Shown here piece by piece: positions 14,640 through 28,085 of a stretch of DNA of 64,000 nucleotides (position 1 is its first letter; each line of letters begins with the position of its first letter). The DNA comes from Okapia johnstoni (lineage: Eukaryota > Chordata > Mammalia > Artiodactyla > Giraffidae), in contig CM044316.1 in assembly GCA_024291935.2 (NCBI GenBank), forward strand, positions 70,510,501-70,574,500, in the 5' to 3' direction. Both the position numbers and the translations under genes were made by a program. The notes under the pieces were generated by a model. The model did no database searches. It worked only from the letters and a program-made list of their open reading frames with translations, and was not told the origin of the DNA.

Positions 14640-17600
14640 AAGGTGGGAATGCAGGTCATTCCTGACTGCTCTGCCCTTACAAGCACAGCAACTAACAAGG
14701 CACCACTGAGAGCATTCTGCAACACAGGGTGAAGCTGAGGCAACCCCCAACACACGCACCACAGAGGGACAGACACCTCAGAAGGGTAAGGGGAGCAGCT
14801 GCCCACGGACCGCACTGCCCCTCCCCCAGGCCAGCACAGCTCCCCTAGTGGAAAAAGCATCGCTCCTGAATAGGCGACATTCAGGGCCCCCTGCCCCCAC
14901 CCCAGCAATGTGAGTTGCTTTGTGAGAGCCACTACACCTGTATTGTCCCACCAGGACTGCAAGGGAATCTGCAGGGCTCAACCACTGGGAATCGTACATG
15001 ACGGGGGAAACAGGGAGGGGCCTACAACAACCCACACTCAAGAGCACAGCAGACCAAGTCCCTGCCTGCAGCACCCAGGTAGTAATCCCGTCCAGCAGCT
15101 TTGCTCAGCTGCAGAACCAGGTCTGACCAGGGAATTCACCTGGGTGCAAGTCAGGTCCTCAAATGAGGGGTGTTTTGCCAGCCCTGGAGCCCGATCTGCC
15201 CACCTCCCTCTCCAAGGCATGGAAGCCCAACAGAGCTCAAGCCAGGAGGCGGGCAGTCAGAGCTGATCACCCCCAGAGCACAGTCTGTGTCAGACATGGA
15301 GGCTTCCCCTGCTATCCCCAGTCGGGGAGTTCATCCACAGTCCCATTGCTGCTAAGTGGAATGCTCAGCTCCTGCAAACTGGAAAACCTCTTCAGAAAAT
15401 GTGGGAGGTGCCTGAAGTGGACCCCACACACACACAGCATCCAGGCAGGGGAGCAGATCATAAGCCTGCCAGCTGCTGAGTGTGGCTCCCACCCAGACTG
15501 GCCAGGGTCACTGCCAGGAACACATAGAGAATGGACCGCACAGCAGTCTCAAGCAGAGAGATGGGAAGGCTGAGCTGATAGCCTGTTGAGCAGAGCCAGT
15601 GGCCCTATTTGTCCAGGGAGCTTGGGGCAAGAGCTGGTTTGGATCAAGACCACAAACGAATAGCCTTACAAACCTTGGAGCTAGTTCTCCCACTGTGCCC
15701 AAGCAGGGAAACTAATGTGTAGCCCCACTCATTGCTGACTACAGGCTTCAACCCACCCAACCAGGGAAACTAACCAGAGCCCTGCTTATAGCCACACTTG
15801 AACAGAAATATTCCATGGCTTTTCCCATCTGCAGAGCAAAACCAGTTGCCCCATCTGGACAGGGAATTCAGTATATACTCTTTCCAAATTCAAGTCCCAC
15901 AACAAAAAGCCACGCAGCCCTTGGACTCCATTCTGCTGCCTGACTAGGACAAGGACGCTACCTACTGCTGAGTATAGTAACCTGGCCCAGTGGTCTAAAA
16001 AGCCTGACCAGAGAACCTAGGCAACTGCAGAGCCTATACTATACGCTCCCTTAGGCAGGAAACTGAGACAAGAGTCCTATCCAACTGTTCATAGTCAACA
16101 GCACACCCTCTCATCCCTGCCCTCAGGCAGTTACCTTACTCAAAAACAGATCCTAATATCCAACCCTACCTGCTCAAAGATTTTATCAGTAGATAACATC
16201 CAGAAGCCAAAACTGAGCTAACTGGTGAAGAATTATCTCTACTAAAGCAAACCTATAAAGTCTAGAAGAGAGACCACTTACTTCGGTGCACAGATACCAC
16301 CATGAGGAATGAAAAACCAGAGAAATATGATACCACCAAAGGAAAGTAAGAGAGCTTCAATAACTGACCCTACTTAAATGAAGATCTGTGAGCTGTCAGC
16401 CCAAGAATTCAGAACAGTCCTCTTAAAGGACTCTTAAAGAACACACAAATGAAGAAAACAACTATTGAACACGAGCAAAAATAGAAACCATGAAAAAAAT
16501 TCTAGAACTAAAAAAATACAATAACTAAACTGAAGAAGTCAATGAAGAACTTCAAAAGCAGAATCAACACAGAAGAAAAATCAGCAACCTGGATGATAAG
16601 GCAGTTGAAATTATCCAGAGGAACAAAAACAAAACAGAAAAACAGTGATGAAAGGCTTTGCACTTATCCACCCCACCCCACCGCAGCTCCTGCAAGAAGA
16701 ATATTTGCATTACAGAAATTCCTGAAGATAAAGAAAAAAGAACAGAAAGTATATTTAAAGCAATAATGGATGAAATTTGTGTAAATCAGAAAAAAGGGAA
16801 ATGGACATCTAGATCAATTAGGCTCAAAGGACCCCAAATAGCTTGAACCCAAATAGGGCTACACTGAGACACATTACAATTAAAATCTTCAAAAGTCGGT
16901 CCCCCACAGTTCCCACCATGGTGTCAGAACCAGGGTCAGTGTGGAGAGCCCTTCATCCTGGGACATGGGGCGTAGCGGGAAAAGTGGCCACCCCCTGACC
17001 CATCACACACCACATGTTCGTGGGGAACCTGGTGCTAAATCATTCGTAGACAACCTGCTTCTGGGCTGGGGTTTCATAGGCAGCAGAGCAGCTCCCTTGC
17101 TGTAATCTATTGAAAGTCAGCCCTCCATACAAGTTTGTAAAAGAAAAAGAAAGAAATTTTAAATTTTAAGAAAAAGAATTTTTTTTCCTTTTAAAAGAAG
17201 GAAAAAAATGTCAAAAGTCAAAGATAAAGAAAGTTGAGAGCAGCAGGACAAAAAAAAAAAAAAAAAAAAAAACATCCCATACAAAAGAACCCCCATGAGA
17301 CTATCAACAGGTTTCTCTCCAGAAACTCCAGGCTAGGAGAAATGGGATGATATATTCAAAATCTTGAAAGGAAAAAACTTTAAACCAAAAACTCTATACC
17401 CAGCAAAGCCGTCCCTCAGAAATGAAGGAAGGATAAAGACTCATGAACAAGCAAAAGCAAGGGTGTTTAAAAAGTGATAAAGGGAGTTCTTTGAGTAGAA
17501 GTAAAAGGACACTCACTAGCATCGTAAAAATGAAGAAAGTAAAACTCACTTTTAATGATAAAGGTACAGTCAAAGTTAGATTATGTAATATGGTAAGAGT

Positions 17601-18912
17601 GTAAGGTAATTCACATACAACTCTAGTTTTAAGTTAAAAAGCGAACATAATAGAAAGAATCATAACTACTCTAATCTGTTATTAGGTATGTAATCTTAAA
17701 AATATGTAAACCATAACACCAAAAACTAAAATGGGAACACTTGAAGTGTAAATTTCAGGAGTTATATTGAAGTTTTTATCAATTTAAAATAGAATATTAT
17801 AATTTTAAGATATTTCATGTAAGCCTCGTGGTAACCACAATAGAAAAACCTGTAGTAATTACACCAAGAACATGATAAAGAAGTCAAAGAACACTGGTGC
17901 CAAAAGACATCAAAACACAACCAAAAAAAGACAGCAGGTTATGAAAAAGAGGAACAATGCATCTACCAAAGGCCAGAAAATGATGAACAAAATTGCAGTA
18001 GAAAATCCTTACATATCAATAATCACTTTAAACATAAACATTAAATTCTCTCATTAAAAGACATAGAATGGATGATTTTTTAAAAATCCAACAATATGCT
18101 GCCTTATATGAAACTCACTTTAGCCTTAAAGGCATGTATAGACTGAGAGTGAAGAGGTGGAAAAAGATAGTACACCAAAAAATAATGCCCCCCCCCAAAA
18201 AGGGGTAGCTATACTTATATCAAACAAAAGACTTTAAAAATAGTTTAAAACAAAAACAAAGAAGGTCATTATATACTAATAATAAAGAGGTCAATTCATT
18301 AAAGAAAATACAATTTTAAATATTTATACACCAAACACTGGAACATCTAAATATATAAAACAAAAACTGAACTAAAAGGAGAAATAAGCAGCAATACAAT
18401 AATAGTGGGGAATCTTACTATCCCACTTGCAACTATGGATGGATCATTCAGACACAATTAATAAGAAAACATCAGATTTGAACAACACTATAGACATAAT
18501 AGACCTAACAGACACACCAAGCACGCTGTCTGACAGCAGCAGAATACACACTCTTCACGTGCACATGGAACATTTTCTAAGATAAACCATATGTTGGGGC
18601 ACCAAACAAGTCATAACAAATTCAAAAAGACTAAAATCATAGCAAGTATAATCTCTGACCAGAGTAGTATGAAACTAGAAATCAATAATAGGAGGAGAAC
18701 TAGAAAATTTACAAATACATGGAAATTTTAAAACACAATCCTGAACAACCAGTGGATCAAAGAGAAACTAAAGAGGAAATTTAAAAGAATCTTGAGGCAA
18801 ATGAAAATGGCAATACAACATACCAAACCTTAATGGGATGCAGGAAAAGCAGTTCTAAGATGGAAGTTCACATCAACAACACCTACACTAGGAAGCAAGA
18901 AAGATCCTAAAG
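14640..18912 (+). mobile_element. Old L1 element, 5' part (5' UTR, ORF1 and ORF2 start)
   Basis: Begins with a GC-rich 5' UTR-like section (about 14640-16200). It continues into decayed ORF1 (for example 16542-16846, Lys/Glu-rich coiled-coil-like) and the ORF2 start near 18000 (ISIITLNINI then decay). It is interrupted by a 28S rRNA retropseudogene (16898-17210) and then by a younger L1 at about 18913. It resumes near 21876, so the old element was close to full length. Many stops; inactive. Confidence 0.75.
16898..17210 (+). pseudogene. 28S rRNA 3'-end retropseudogene inside an L1
   Basis: 16898-17139 reads as the last part of mammalian 28S rRNA. Diagnostic pieces are cccttcatcctgggacatgg, gttcgtggggaacctgg, attcgtagacaacctgc and atctattgaaagtcagccct, ending at the mature 3' end (acaagtttgta). 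A/T-rich tail sequence follows to 17210. A 9-bp duplication, TCAAAAGTC, flanks it at 16889-16897 and 17211-17219, and the L1 sequence is continuous across it. The GC-rich expansion segment is collapsed and many CpGs are decayed. This shows reverse transcription and insertion of rRNA, not an rRNA gene. Confidence 0.92.
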
Positions 18913-19126
18913 AAACAATCTGGAGGTGGAGACAAAATAGAGTAGAAAGACGTGAGCTCACCTCTTCTTATGAAAACACCAAAAATGCAACTAACTGCTG
19001 AACAACCATCCTCAAAAAAATGCTGGAACCTACCAAAAAAGATATCCTGTATCCAAAAACAAAAAAAGCCACAAGAAGATGGTAGGAGGATGCAATCACT
19101 AAAATCAAGTCCATACCCACCTGGTA

Positions 19127-19343
19127 AAGTGAAAAGTGTTATTCACTCAGTCATGTCTGGCTCTTTGTGACCCTATGGACTGTAGCCCGTCAGGCTCCTT
19201 TGTCCATAGGATTCTCCCAGCAAGAATACTGGAGTGGGTTGCCATTCCCTTCTCCAGGAGATCTTCCCAACCCAGGGACTGAACCCAAGTCTTCTGCATT
19301 GCAGACAGATTCTTTACTGTCTGAGCCACCAGGGAAGTCCACT
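19127..19343 (-). mobile_element. Bov-tA SINE nested in L1 5' UTR
   Basis: The complement of the SINE head (gagccaccagggaagtcc) ends near 19341, and the body starts near 19140 (cagtcatgtctggctc). A CACCTGGTA duplication lies at 19118-19126 and 19344-19352. Nearly full length. Confidence 0.9.
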
Positions 19344-20248
19344 CACCTGGTAGATGACCCACAAACTGGAAAATAATTGTGTTGCAGAGGTTCTCCCACA
19401 GGAGTGAGTGTGTGCCAGGACCCAGGGTAAAAAGCAGTGACCTCACTCATAGAAGAAGCCTGATCATAGAATACCTACCTGCTGGTATTGGAGGGCCTTC
19501 TGCAAAGAAAGGGGGAGGCTTTGGCTCACTGCAGGGACAAAGACACTGGCAGCAGTAGTTCTGGGGAGCACTCATTAGTGTGAGCTCTCCTGGAGGCTGG
19601 CATTTTCTCACCAACTAAAACTGTCACTGTTTGCAGATGACATGATACTATATGTAGAAAATCTTAAAGATGCTACCAGAAAACTACTGGAGCGCATCAA
19701 TGAATTCACTAAAGTTGCAGGACACAAAATTAATACACAGTAATCTGTTGCATTTCTATACATTAACAAAGATCAGAGGGAGACATTAAACAATTTATCA
19801 TCATATCAGAAAGAATAAAAACAACCTAGGAATAAACCTACATAAGGAGGCAGAATACTTCTATTCTGAAAACTGTAAGACACTGATGAAAGAAATCAAA
19901 GATGGCACAAACAGATGGAAAGATATACCATGTTCTTGGATTGGAAGAATCAATATTGTCAAAATGACGGTACTACCAAGGCAATCTACAGAGTCAATGC
20001 AATCCCTATCAAATTACCAATGGCATTTTTCACAGAACTAGAACAAAATTCTTAAAATCTGTATGGAGGCGCAAAAGACCTCAAATAGCCAAAGTAATCT
20101 TGAGAAAGCAATGCAGAGCTGGAGGAGTCGGGCTCTCTGACTTCAGACTATATTCCAAAGCTAGTCATCAGAAGAGTATTGTGCTGGCAGAAAAACAAAA
20201 ATACAGCTCAATGAAACAGGACAGAAAACTCAGAGGTAAACCCATGCT

Positions 20249-20525
20249 GCTGCTGCTGCTAAGTCGCTTCAGTCGTGTCCGACTCTGTGTGACCCCATAG
20301 ACGGTAGCCCAACAGGCTCCCCCATCCCTGGGATTCTCCAGGCAAGAACACTGGAGTGGGTTGCCATTTCCTTCTCCAATGCATGAAAGTAAAAAGTGAA
20401 AGTGAAGTCGCTCAGTCGTCTCCGACTCCTAGCGACCCCATGGACTGCAGCCTACCAGGCTCCTCCATCCATTGGATTTTCCAGGCAAGAGTACTGGAGT
20501 GGGCTGCCATTGCCTTCTCCGAAAC
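20249..20525 (-). mobile_element. Bov-A2 dimeric SINE nested in L1 ORF2
   Basis: Two BovA-type monomers in tandem on the minus strand, joined by the linker gcatgaaagtaaaaagtg. It begins with the tgctgctgctgctaagtcgc end and finishes with ccattgccttctcc. It interrupts L1 ORF2 near the cysteine-rich end. Confidence 0.92.
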
Positions 20526-21875
20526 CCATGCGTCTGTGGTCAATTAATCTATAATAAGGAGGCAAGACTATACAATGAAGAAAAGACAGTCTCTTCAATA
20601 AATGGTGCTGGGAAAACTGAACAGCTACATATGAAAAAATTAAATTAGAACATTCTTTAACACCATACAAGAAAAGAAATTCAAAATGAATTAAAGACCT
20701 AAATGTAAGACTGAACACTATAAAACTCCTAAAGGAAAACATAGGAAGAACACACTTTAACATACACCAGAGCAATATCTTCTTCCATCTGTCTCCTAGA
20801 GTAATGGAAATAAAAACAAAAATAAATGGACCTAATTAAACTCAAAAGCTTTTGCACAGCAAGGGAAACCATAAGCAAAATGAAAAGACAACCCATACAA
20901 CAGAAGAAAATGTTTGCAAACAATGTGACAGACAAGGAATTAATATGCAAAATCTACAAATAGTTCATGTGGCTCAAAATCAAAAAAATAAAAGTAAAAA
21001 ATAAAAAATAAATGGACAGAAGACCTAAGTAGGCATTTCTCCAAAGAATACATACACATGGCCAAGAGGTACGTGAAATGATGCTCAAAATCACTAATTA
21101 TTAGAGAAATGCAAATTAAAACACCTCACACCAGTGAGAATGATCATCATCAAAACATCTACAAACAAGAAATACTGAAGAGAGTGTGGAAAAAGGGAAC
21201 TCTCCTACACTGTTAGTGGGAATGTAAATTAGTACCGTCTCTATGGAGAAAAGTGTAGAGATTCCTTTTAAAAACTAAAAACAGAACTACCATATGACCC
21301 AGCAATCCCACTCCTGGGTATATGTCTGGAGAAAACCATGGTCAAAAGGATATATGCCACCCTAGTGTTCACTGCAGCGCTGTTTACAATAGTCAAGACA
21401 TGGAAGCAACCTAAATGTCCATTGACAGAGGAATGGATAAAGAAGACATGGTACATATATATATAATGGAATATTACTCAGTCATTTAAAAGAACGAAAT
21501 AATGCCATTTGCTGCAACGTGGATGAGCCTAGAGATTATCATACTAATTGAAATGTCAGACAAAGACAAATATCATATAATATTGCTTATATGTGGAATC
21601 TAACAAAATTATACAAGTGAGCTTATTTACAAATAAGTTCACAGACTTAGAAAACAAACTTATGGTTACCAAAGGTGAAATGTAGGGGACAAATTTGGAG
21701 TCTGGAATTGATATATACACACCACTATATTTAAAATAAATAACCTACTGTACAGCACAGGTAGGTCCTACAACAAGGACCTACTGTACAGCACAGGGAA
21801 CTCTTGCTCAAGATTCTGTAATAACCTACATGGGGAAAGAATTTGAAAAGAATAGATAACATGTATATGTAACTA

Positions 21876-24800
21876 GAAAAAGAACTAAGTGAACCCAAAG
21901 TTACCAGTAGGAAGAAACATTAAAGAGCAAATGTAGAGAACAGGACATATATATAATATATAAAACAAACTCACAGTTGGTTCTTCCAACATATCAATAC
22001 AACTGACAAACCCTTAGGTACACCAGCCAAGGGAAAAAGAGAAGGGATCCAAATGGACAAAATTAGAAATGAAGAAGAACATATACAAAGGATCATCAGA
22101 GACTTCTCTGAACAGCTATACACCAACAAACTGAATAGCCTAGAAGAAATGGAAAAATTCTTAGAAACATAGAAGTTAGCAAAACTGCATTAGGAAGAAA
22201 GAGAAAATCTGAACAGTTACTAGTAAGAAGAAAACTGGTAATCAAAAATCGCCAAATGAAGAAAAACTCAGGGTCGGATGGCTTCACTGGTGAATTTACC
22301 TAAACATTTTAAGAATTAATACCAGTCCTTCTCAGACTCTTTCAAAAAATCAAAGAGGAGAGAACACTCCCCCAAGCTTTTTTTACAAGACCAGGGTTAC
22401 CCTGATACCAAAACAGAAAAGGACACTACCAGAAAACTACAGACCATGTCCCTGATGAATATAGATGTAAAAATTCCCGGTGAAACACTAGCAAATCAAA
22501 TTCAGGAGCACATTAAAAGGATCATTCACCAGTATCAGCTGATATTTGTTCCTGGGATACAAGGATGACTCCAAATTTGCAAAATAATCAATGTGATAGA
22601 TCACATTAATGAATAAAAAAATTCATATGATCGTGTCAATATATGCAGAAAAAGCATCTGACAAAATTCAACACCTGTCCATAATAAAAACTGTTAACAT
22701 ATTAGGTATAGATAGAGCATACCTCAGCATAATAAAGGCCATATGTAACAAGTCCACAGCTACATCAAATGGTAAAAGCTTGAGACCTTTTCCCCTGAGA
22801 TCAGGATCAAAACAAGGGTGCCCACTCTCACCACTCCTATTCAGTATAATTTGGGAAGGTCTAGCCAGAGCAATTAGGCAAGAAAAATTAAAAAAAAAAA
22901 AAAAGTACCAGAATTGAAAAAGGAAGAAGTAAAACTGTCTCTATTTTCAGATGACATGATGTTATACATAGAAAATCCTAAATACCAGGAAACTGCTAGC
23001 TCTAATCAACAAATGTGAGAAAAGTTTGGGATAAAAATTTAACATAAAAAGATCAGTAGTGTTGCTATACACTCACAATGAATTATCTGAAAAAGAAATT
23101 AAGAAAATGATACTATTTGCAATAGCATCAAAAACAATAAAACACTTAGGAATAAATTTACTAAGGAAGCGAAATATCTCTGCTTTAAAAAATAAAAGAC
23201 TGATCAAAGAGGATACAAATAAATGAAAGATATCTCATGTTCATGATTTGGAAGAATTAAGATCACTAAAATGTCAACATTAACAAAAGCCATCTACAGA
23301 TTCAATGCAATTCCTATTAAAATTCCAATGGCATTTTTTACAGAAGTAGAAAAGCACTCCTAAAATTTGTATGGAACCACAAAAGACCCTGATGACCAAA
23401 GAAATCCTAAGAAATAAGAACAAAGCAAGAAGTATCACACTTCCTGGTTTCAAGCTATACTATTAAGCTGTAGTCATTAAAATGTATGATACTGGCATAA
23501 AAATAGACAAACAGAGCAATAAAATAGAATTGAGAGCCCAGAAATAAATTCAGGCTTACGTGGTCAACTGTATTCAACAAGGAGCCAAGAATACTTGATG
23601 GAGAAAAGAAAATCTCTTCCATAAATTGTACTGTAAAAATTGGATATTCATGTGTAAAAGAATGAAACTAGGCCCCTTAGACCACTCACAAATATTAACT
23701 TGAAATGGATTAATAACTTAAATGTAACGCTTGAAATGATAAAACTCCTAGAGGAAAAAAATAGGGAAAAAAATCCCTTGACATAGGTCTTGATAATGAT
23801 TTTTTTGGTATGACACCTAAAGCATAATCAACAAAATCAAAAATAAACATGTGAGAACACATCAACTATAAAGCTCTGCACAGCAAAAAAAAAAAAAAAG
23901 CAAAGTGGAATAACTATAAAATGGGAAAAAAAGTATTTGTAAACTATACATCTGATAGGGCTTCCCAGGTGGTGCAGTGGTAAAGAACCCACCTGCCAAT
24001 GCAGGAGGCGCAAGAGACGCAGGTTTGATCCTTGGGTTGGAAAGATCCCCTAGAGTAGGAAATAGCAACCTGTTCCAGTCTTCTTGCCTGGAAAATGTCA
24101 TGTATAGAGGAGCCTGGAAGACTGCAGTCCACGGGGTTGCAAAGAGTTGGACATGCCTGAGCAACTGAGCGCACACATACATATATCTGATAAAGGGTTA
24201 ACATCTAAAATATGTAAAGAACTCATATAAGTCAATGGCGAAAATCCAATTAAAAATGGGTGAAGGACCTGAATAGACATTTTTACAAAGAAAATATATA
24301 GATGGCCAACAGGTGTGCTCAACATCTCAACAAGATGTTCAACATCACTGATCACTAGGGAAATGTAAGTCACAAACACAGTGATCTTACTCTTATTGTA
24401 ATGGCCATCCTCAAAAGAGAAGAGATAATAAAAGTAGCAAGGATATAGAAAAAAGGGAACTCTTACTACTGGGATTGCAAATCGGCACAGACGCTATGGA
24501 AAACAGTATGGAGGTTCCTCAAAAGGCAAAAATAGAACTACTATACGATCCAGCAATTATACTTTTAGGAGTATGACTGAAGGAAAAAAAAAACCACTAT
24601 GTCAAAAAGCTATCTGTATTCCCATGTTCACAAATAGCATTATTTATAGTAGCCAAGATATGGAAATGTCTACTGAAATGTCCACTGAAAGTAAACATAT
24701 AAAGAAGCTGTACATAGGTAGGTAGATGGAGATAGACAACAGAATATTATTCAGTCATAAAAATGAAGAAATCCTGCCAATAACAACAACATGGATGAAC

Positions 24801-25085
24801 CTTGTGGGCATTGTGCTAAGTGAAATAAGTCAGAGAAAGATAAATACTATGTGATTTCACTTACAGTTAAAATATATAAAACAAACAAAAAACCACAAAC
24901 TCATTGTAAAAAACAGATCAGATTATTGGTTACCAGAGGCAGAGATAAGGGAAGTAGAATTGGAGGAAGGTGGTTAAAATGTACAAATTTCCAGTTTTAA
25001 GACAAATAAGTGCTATGAGTAATGACCATTATGACCATAGTTTAACACTGTTGTATGATATGGGAAAGTTGTTAAAGAAAGGCAT
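21876..25085 (+). mobile_element. Old L1 element, 3' part (ORF2 RT to 3' end)
   Basis: Continues the L1 interrupted at 18913 (tagaaaaagaactaagtgaa follows on). The RT region is readable at 22609-22917, with the motif [13 protein letters not shown] typical of L1 ORF2, but frameshifts and stops are frequent. A Bov-tA copy is nested at 23958-24182. The 3' end is near 25085, where a second L1 copy begins. Confidence 0.75.
23958..24182 (+). mobile_element. Bov-tA SINE nested in L1
   Basis: Starts GGGCTTCCCAGGTGGTGCAG and ends agttggacatgcctgagcaa. It is flanked by near-identical ACATCTGATA (23948-23957) and ATATCTGATA (24183-24192) as target-site duplication. Confidence 0.9.
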
Positions 25086-25579
25086 TATCTAGTGACAAGA
25101 AGGTATATTCAGCAAGAGGATATAGTGTTTACAAATATTTATGTACCCACTATAGGAGCACCTAAGTATATAAAGCAAATATTAACAGATCTAAAGGGAG
25201 AAATATACAGAAATATAGTAATAGTAGGAGGCAATATCCCACACTTACATCAGTGGGTAGATTGTCCAGACAGAAAATCAGTAAGGAAACAGCAGCCTTA
25301 AGCAATAAATTTGGCCTGATAAACTTAACAGATATACATAGAGCATTCCATCCAAAAGCAATGTAATACAATGTAATACACATTGTCCTCAAGTATACAT
25401 GGAACCTTCCCCAGGACAGATCATATGTTAGGCCACAAAATAAGTCTTAACAAATGTATAAGACTGACACCATATCAAATATCCTTTCTGACCACAATGG
25501 TATGAAACTGGAAGTCAGTTACAAAAAAACTAGAATATTCACAAATATGTGGGGATTAAACAACATGTTACAGATCAAT

Positions 25580-26982
25580 CAATCACACCAAAGAAGTTCT
25601 CATACTGTTGGGAAAATTCTAGGCCCCACAACAGACTTCCTAACCTGGGAATCTGACAAATGGACTGAGAAACTCTAGAGAATCTGACTTAGAAGGTCAG
25701 TGGGATTTGATTACAGAACTTCCACAGGACTGGGGAAACAGAATCTCTTGGAGGGCACAAACAAAACCTTGTGTGCACCAGGATCCAGGAGAAAGGAGCA
25801 GTGACCTCACAAGAGACTGAGCCAGACTTACCTGTGAGTCTCCAGCAGATGTGTGGGTCGACAGGGGCCTGCCGCGGTGTCAGGGGCACTGACAGCAACA
25901 GTCCTGGGAGGCACGGACTGCTGGCATAAGTCCTCTTGGAGGAGATGACCATTAACCTCTACCATAGTTTGGCCTCAGGACAGACCACATTACCTGCCTC
26001 CTGAGAAACATGTATGCAAGTCAGGAAGCAAATGTTAGAACTGAACATGGAACAGCAAACTGGTTCCAAATTGGGAAAGGAGTACATCAAGGCTGTATAT
26101 TGTCACCCTGCTTATTTAACTTCTATGCAGAGTACATCATGTGAAATACCAGGCTTGATGAAGCTTCAGCTAGAATCAAGATGGCCAGGGGAAATATCAA
26201 TAACCTCAGATATGCAGATGACACCACTCTAATGGCAGAAAGTGAAGAGGAACTAAAGAGCCTCTTGATGAAAGTGAAAGAGGAGAGCGAAAAAGCTGGC
26301 TTAAAACTCAACATTCAAAATATAAGATGATGGCATCAGGCCCATCACTTCATGGCAAATAGATAGGGAAGAAATGGAAAGAGTAGCAGACTTTATTTTC
26401 TCAGGCTCCAAAATCACTGTGGATGGTGATGGCAGCCATGAAATTAAAAGATGCTTGCTCCTTGGAAGAAAAGCTGTGACAAACCCTGACAGTGCATTAA
26501 AAACCAGAGACATCACTTTGCCAGCAAAGGTCTGTCTAGTCAAAGCTATGGTTTTTCCATTTGTCAGGTACAGATGTGAGAGTTGGACCATAAAGAAGGC
26601 TGAGTACTGAAGAATTGATGCTTTTGAACTGTCGTGCTGGAGAAGGCTCTTAAGAGTCCCTTGGACAGCAAGGAGATCAAGCCAGTCAGTCCTAAAGGAC
26701 ATCAACTCTGAATATTCATTGGAAGACTGATGCTGAAGCTGAAACTCCAATACTTGGGCCACCAGATGTGAGAAGCCAACTCACTGGAAAAGACCCTGAT
26801 GCTGGGAAACACTGAGGACAAGAGGGCAACAGAGGATGAGATGGTTGGCTGGTATCATTGACTCAATGGACATGAGTCTGAGCAAACTCCAAGAGATAGT
26901 GAAGGACAGGGAAGCTTTGCCATGTCGCAGTCCACGGGGTTGCAAAAAGTCAAACATGACTAAGCAACTGAACAACAACAAT
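25580..26982 (+). mobile_element. Internally deleted BovB-type LINE inserted in L1
   Basis: The head (25580-25980) is a promoter-like 5' section that I associate with full-length BovB and related bovine L1 5' ends (ttggagggcacaaacaaaac, accatagtttggcctcag). It joins at about 25981 to the BovB RT domain (acctgcctcctgagaaacat, then the decayed YADDTT box near 26210-26225). The element continues to the BovB 3' end at about 26982. The flanks share AGATCAAT (25572-25579, 26983-26990) and the host L1 reads continuously when the insert is removed. The endonuclease and the first part of RT are missing. Confidence 0.7.
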
Positions 26983-28085
26983 AGATCAATGCGTCAAAGG
27001 AATCAAAAGAAAAAGAAAAAATACCTTGAGACAAATGAAAATGGAAATACAACATACCAAAACTTAAGGAATGCAGAAAAAGCAATTCTAAAAGGGAAGT
27101 TCATAGCAATAAATGTCTACCTGAAGAAACGAGAAATAGCATACGTAGATAACCTAATGTTACACCTCAAGGAACTAGAAGAACAAATGAAGCCCAAAGT
27201 TAGTAGAAGAAGGAATAATAAAGATCAGAGAGAAAGTAAATTAAATAGAGACTAAATAGACAACATCAAAAATTCAATGAATCCAAGAGCTAATTCTTTG
27301 AAAAGGTAAACCAAATTGACAAACCTTTAGTTAGACTTAGCAAGAAAAGAGAGGACTCAAAATCTGAAATGAAAGAGAAGAAATTATAACCAATACTACA
27401 AAAATGAACAGATAATAGAGATTATTGTGAAAATTACATACCAATAAATGGACAATATGGAAGAAGTGGATGCATTTCTACAAACACAGAGCTTATAGAC
27501 TAAATGATAAATAAAACATCTGAACAGATCTATTACTAGTAAGGAGACTGAATCAGTATCAAAAATGTCCCACCAAACAGAAATCCAGGATCACATGGCT
27601 TCACTTGTGAATTCTACTTAACATTCAAAGAATTTATACCAATCCTTCTCAAATTCTTCCCAAAAGAAATAAAAATGAAGAGATGTTTCCAAACTCATTT
27701 AACAAGGCCAGCATTACCCTAATACAAAAATCAGACAAGGACATTGCCAGAAATAAAATTATAGGTCAATATCCCTGATGGACACAGCTGCAAATATCCT
27801 CAAGAAAATATTAGCAAACTGAATTCAACAATACATGAAAAAGGTCATAAACAGGATCAAGTGAAATTTATTCCAAGAATGCAAGGATGGTTCCACATCC
27901 ATAAATCAGTGTGATACACCACACTAAAAAAATAAAGGATAAAAATCATCTCAATAGATGCAGAAAGCTTTTGACAAATTCAACATCCATTTACAGTTAA
28001 AAGAACCTCTCAATGGAGTATAAAGGGAATGCATCTCAATATAATAAAGGCCATGTGTGATAAGCCCATTTCTAACATCATACTC

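Larger units (their letters stand above)
18913..21875 (+). mobile_element. Younger bovine-type L1 with internal deletion
   Basis: The 5' UTR-like sequence (18913-19610, gcagaggttctcccacagg) joins directly to late ORF2 sequence at about 19614 (the cDNA reads [14 protein letters not shown]). It then runs through the L1 3' end, finishing with the typical acctactgtacagcacaggg at about 21780-21800. ORF1 and the ORF2 endonuclease and early RT are missing. It carries two nested antisense SINEs and interrupts the older L1. Inactive. Confidence 0.7.

Noticed and set aside
14910..15573. Overlapping ORFs of 118-136 codons
   Set aside because: They lie in the GC-rich 5' UTR-like section of an old L1; overlapping frames on both strands, none with protein features.
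16898..17139. Possible rRNA gene
   Set aside because: Only the last few hundred bases of 28S, decayed, with A-rich tail and target duplication: a retropseudogene.
22609..22917. RT-like ORF as a host or viral polymerase gene
   Set aside because: Motifs are those of L1 ORF2; it is embedded in a decayed L1.
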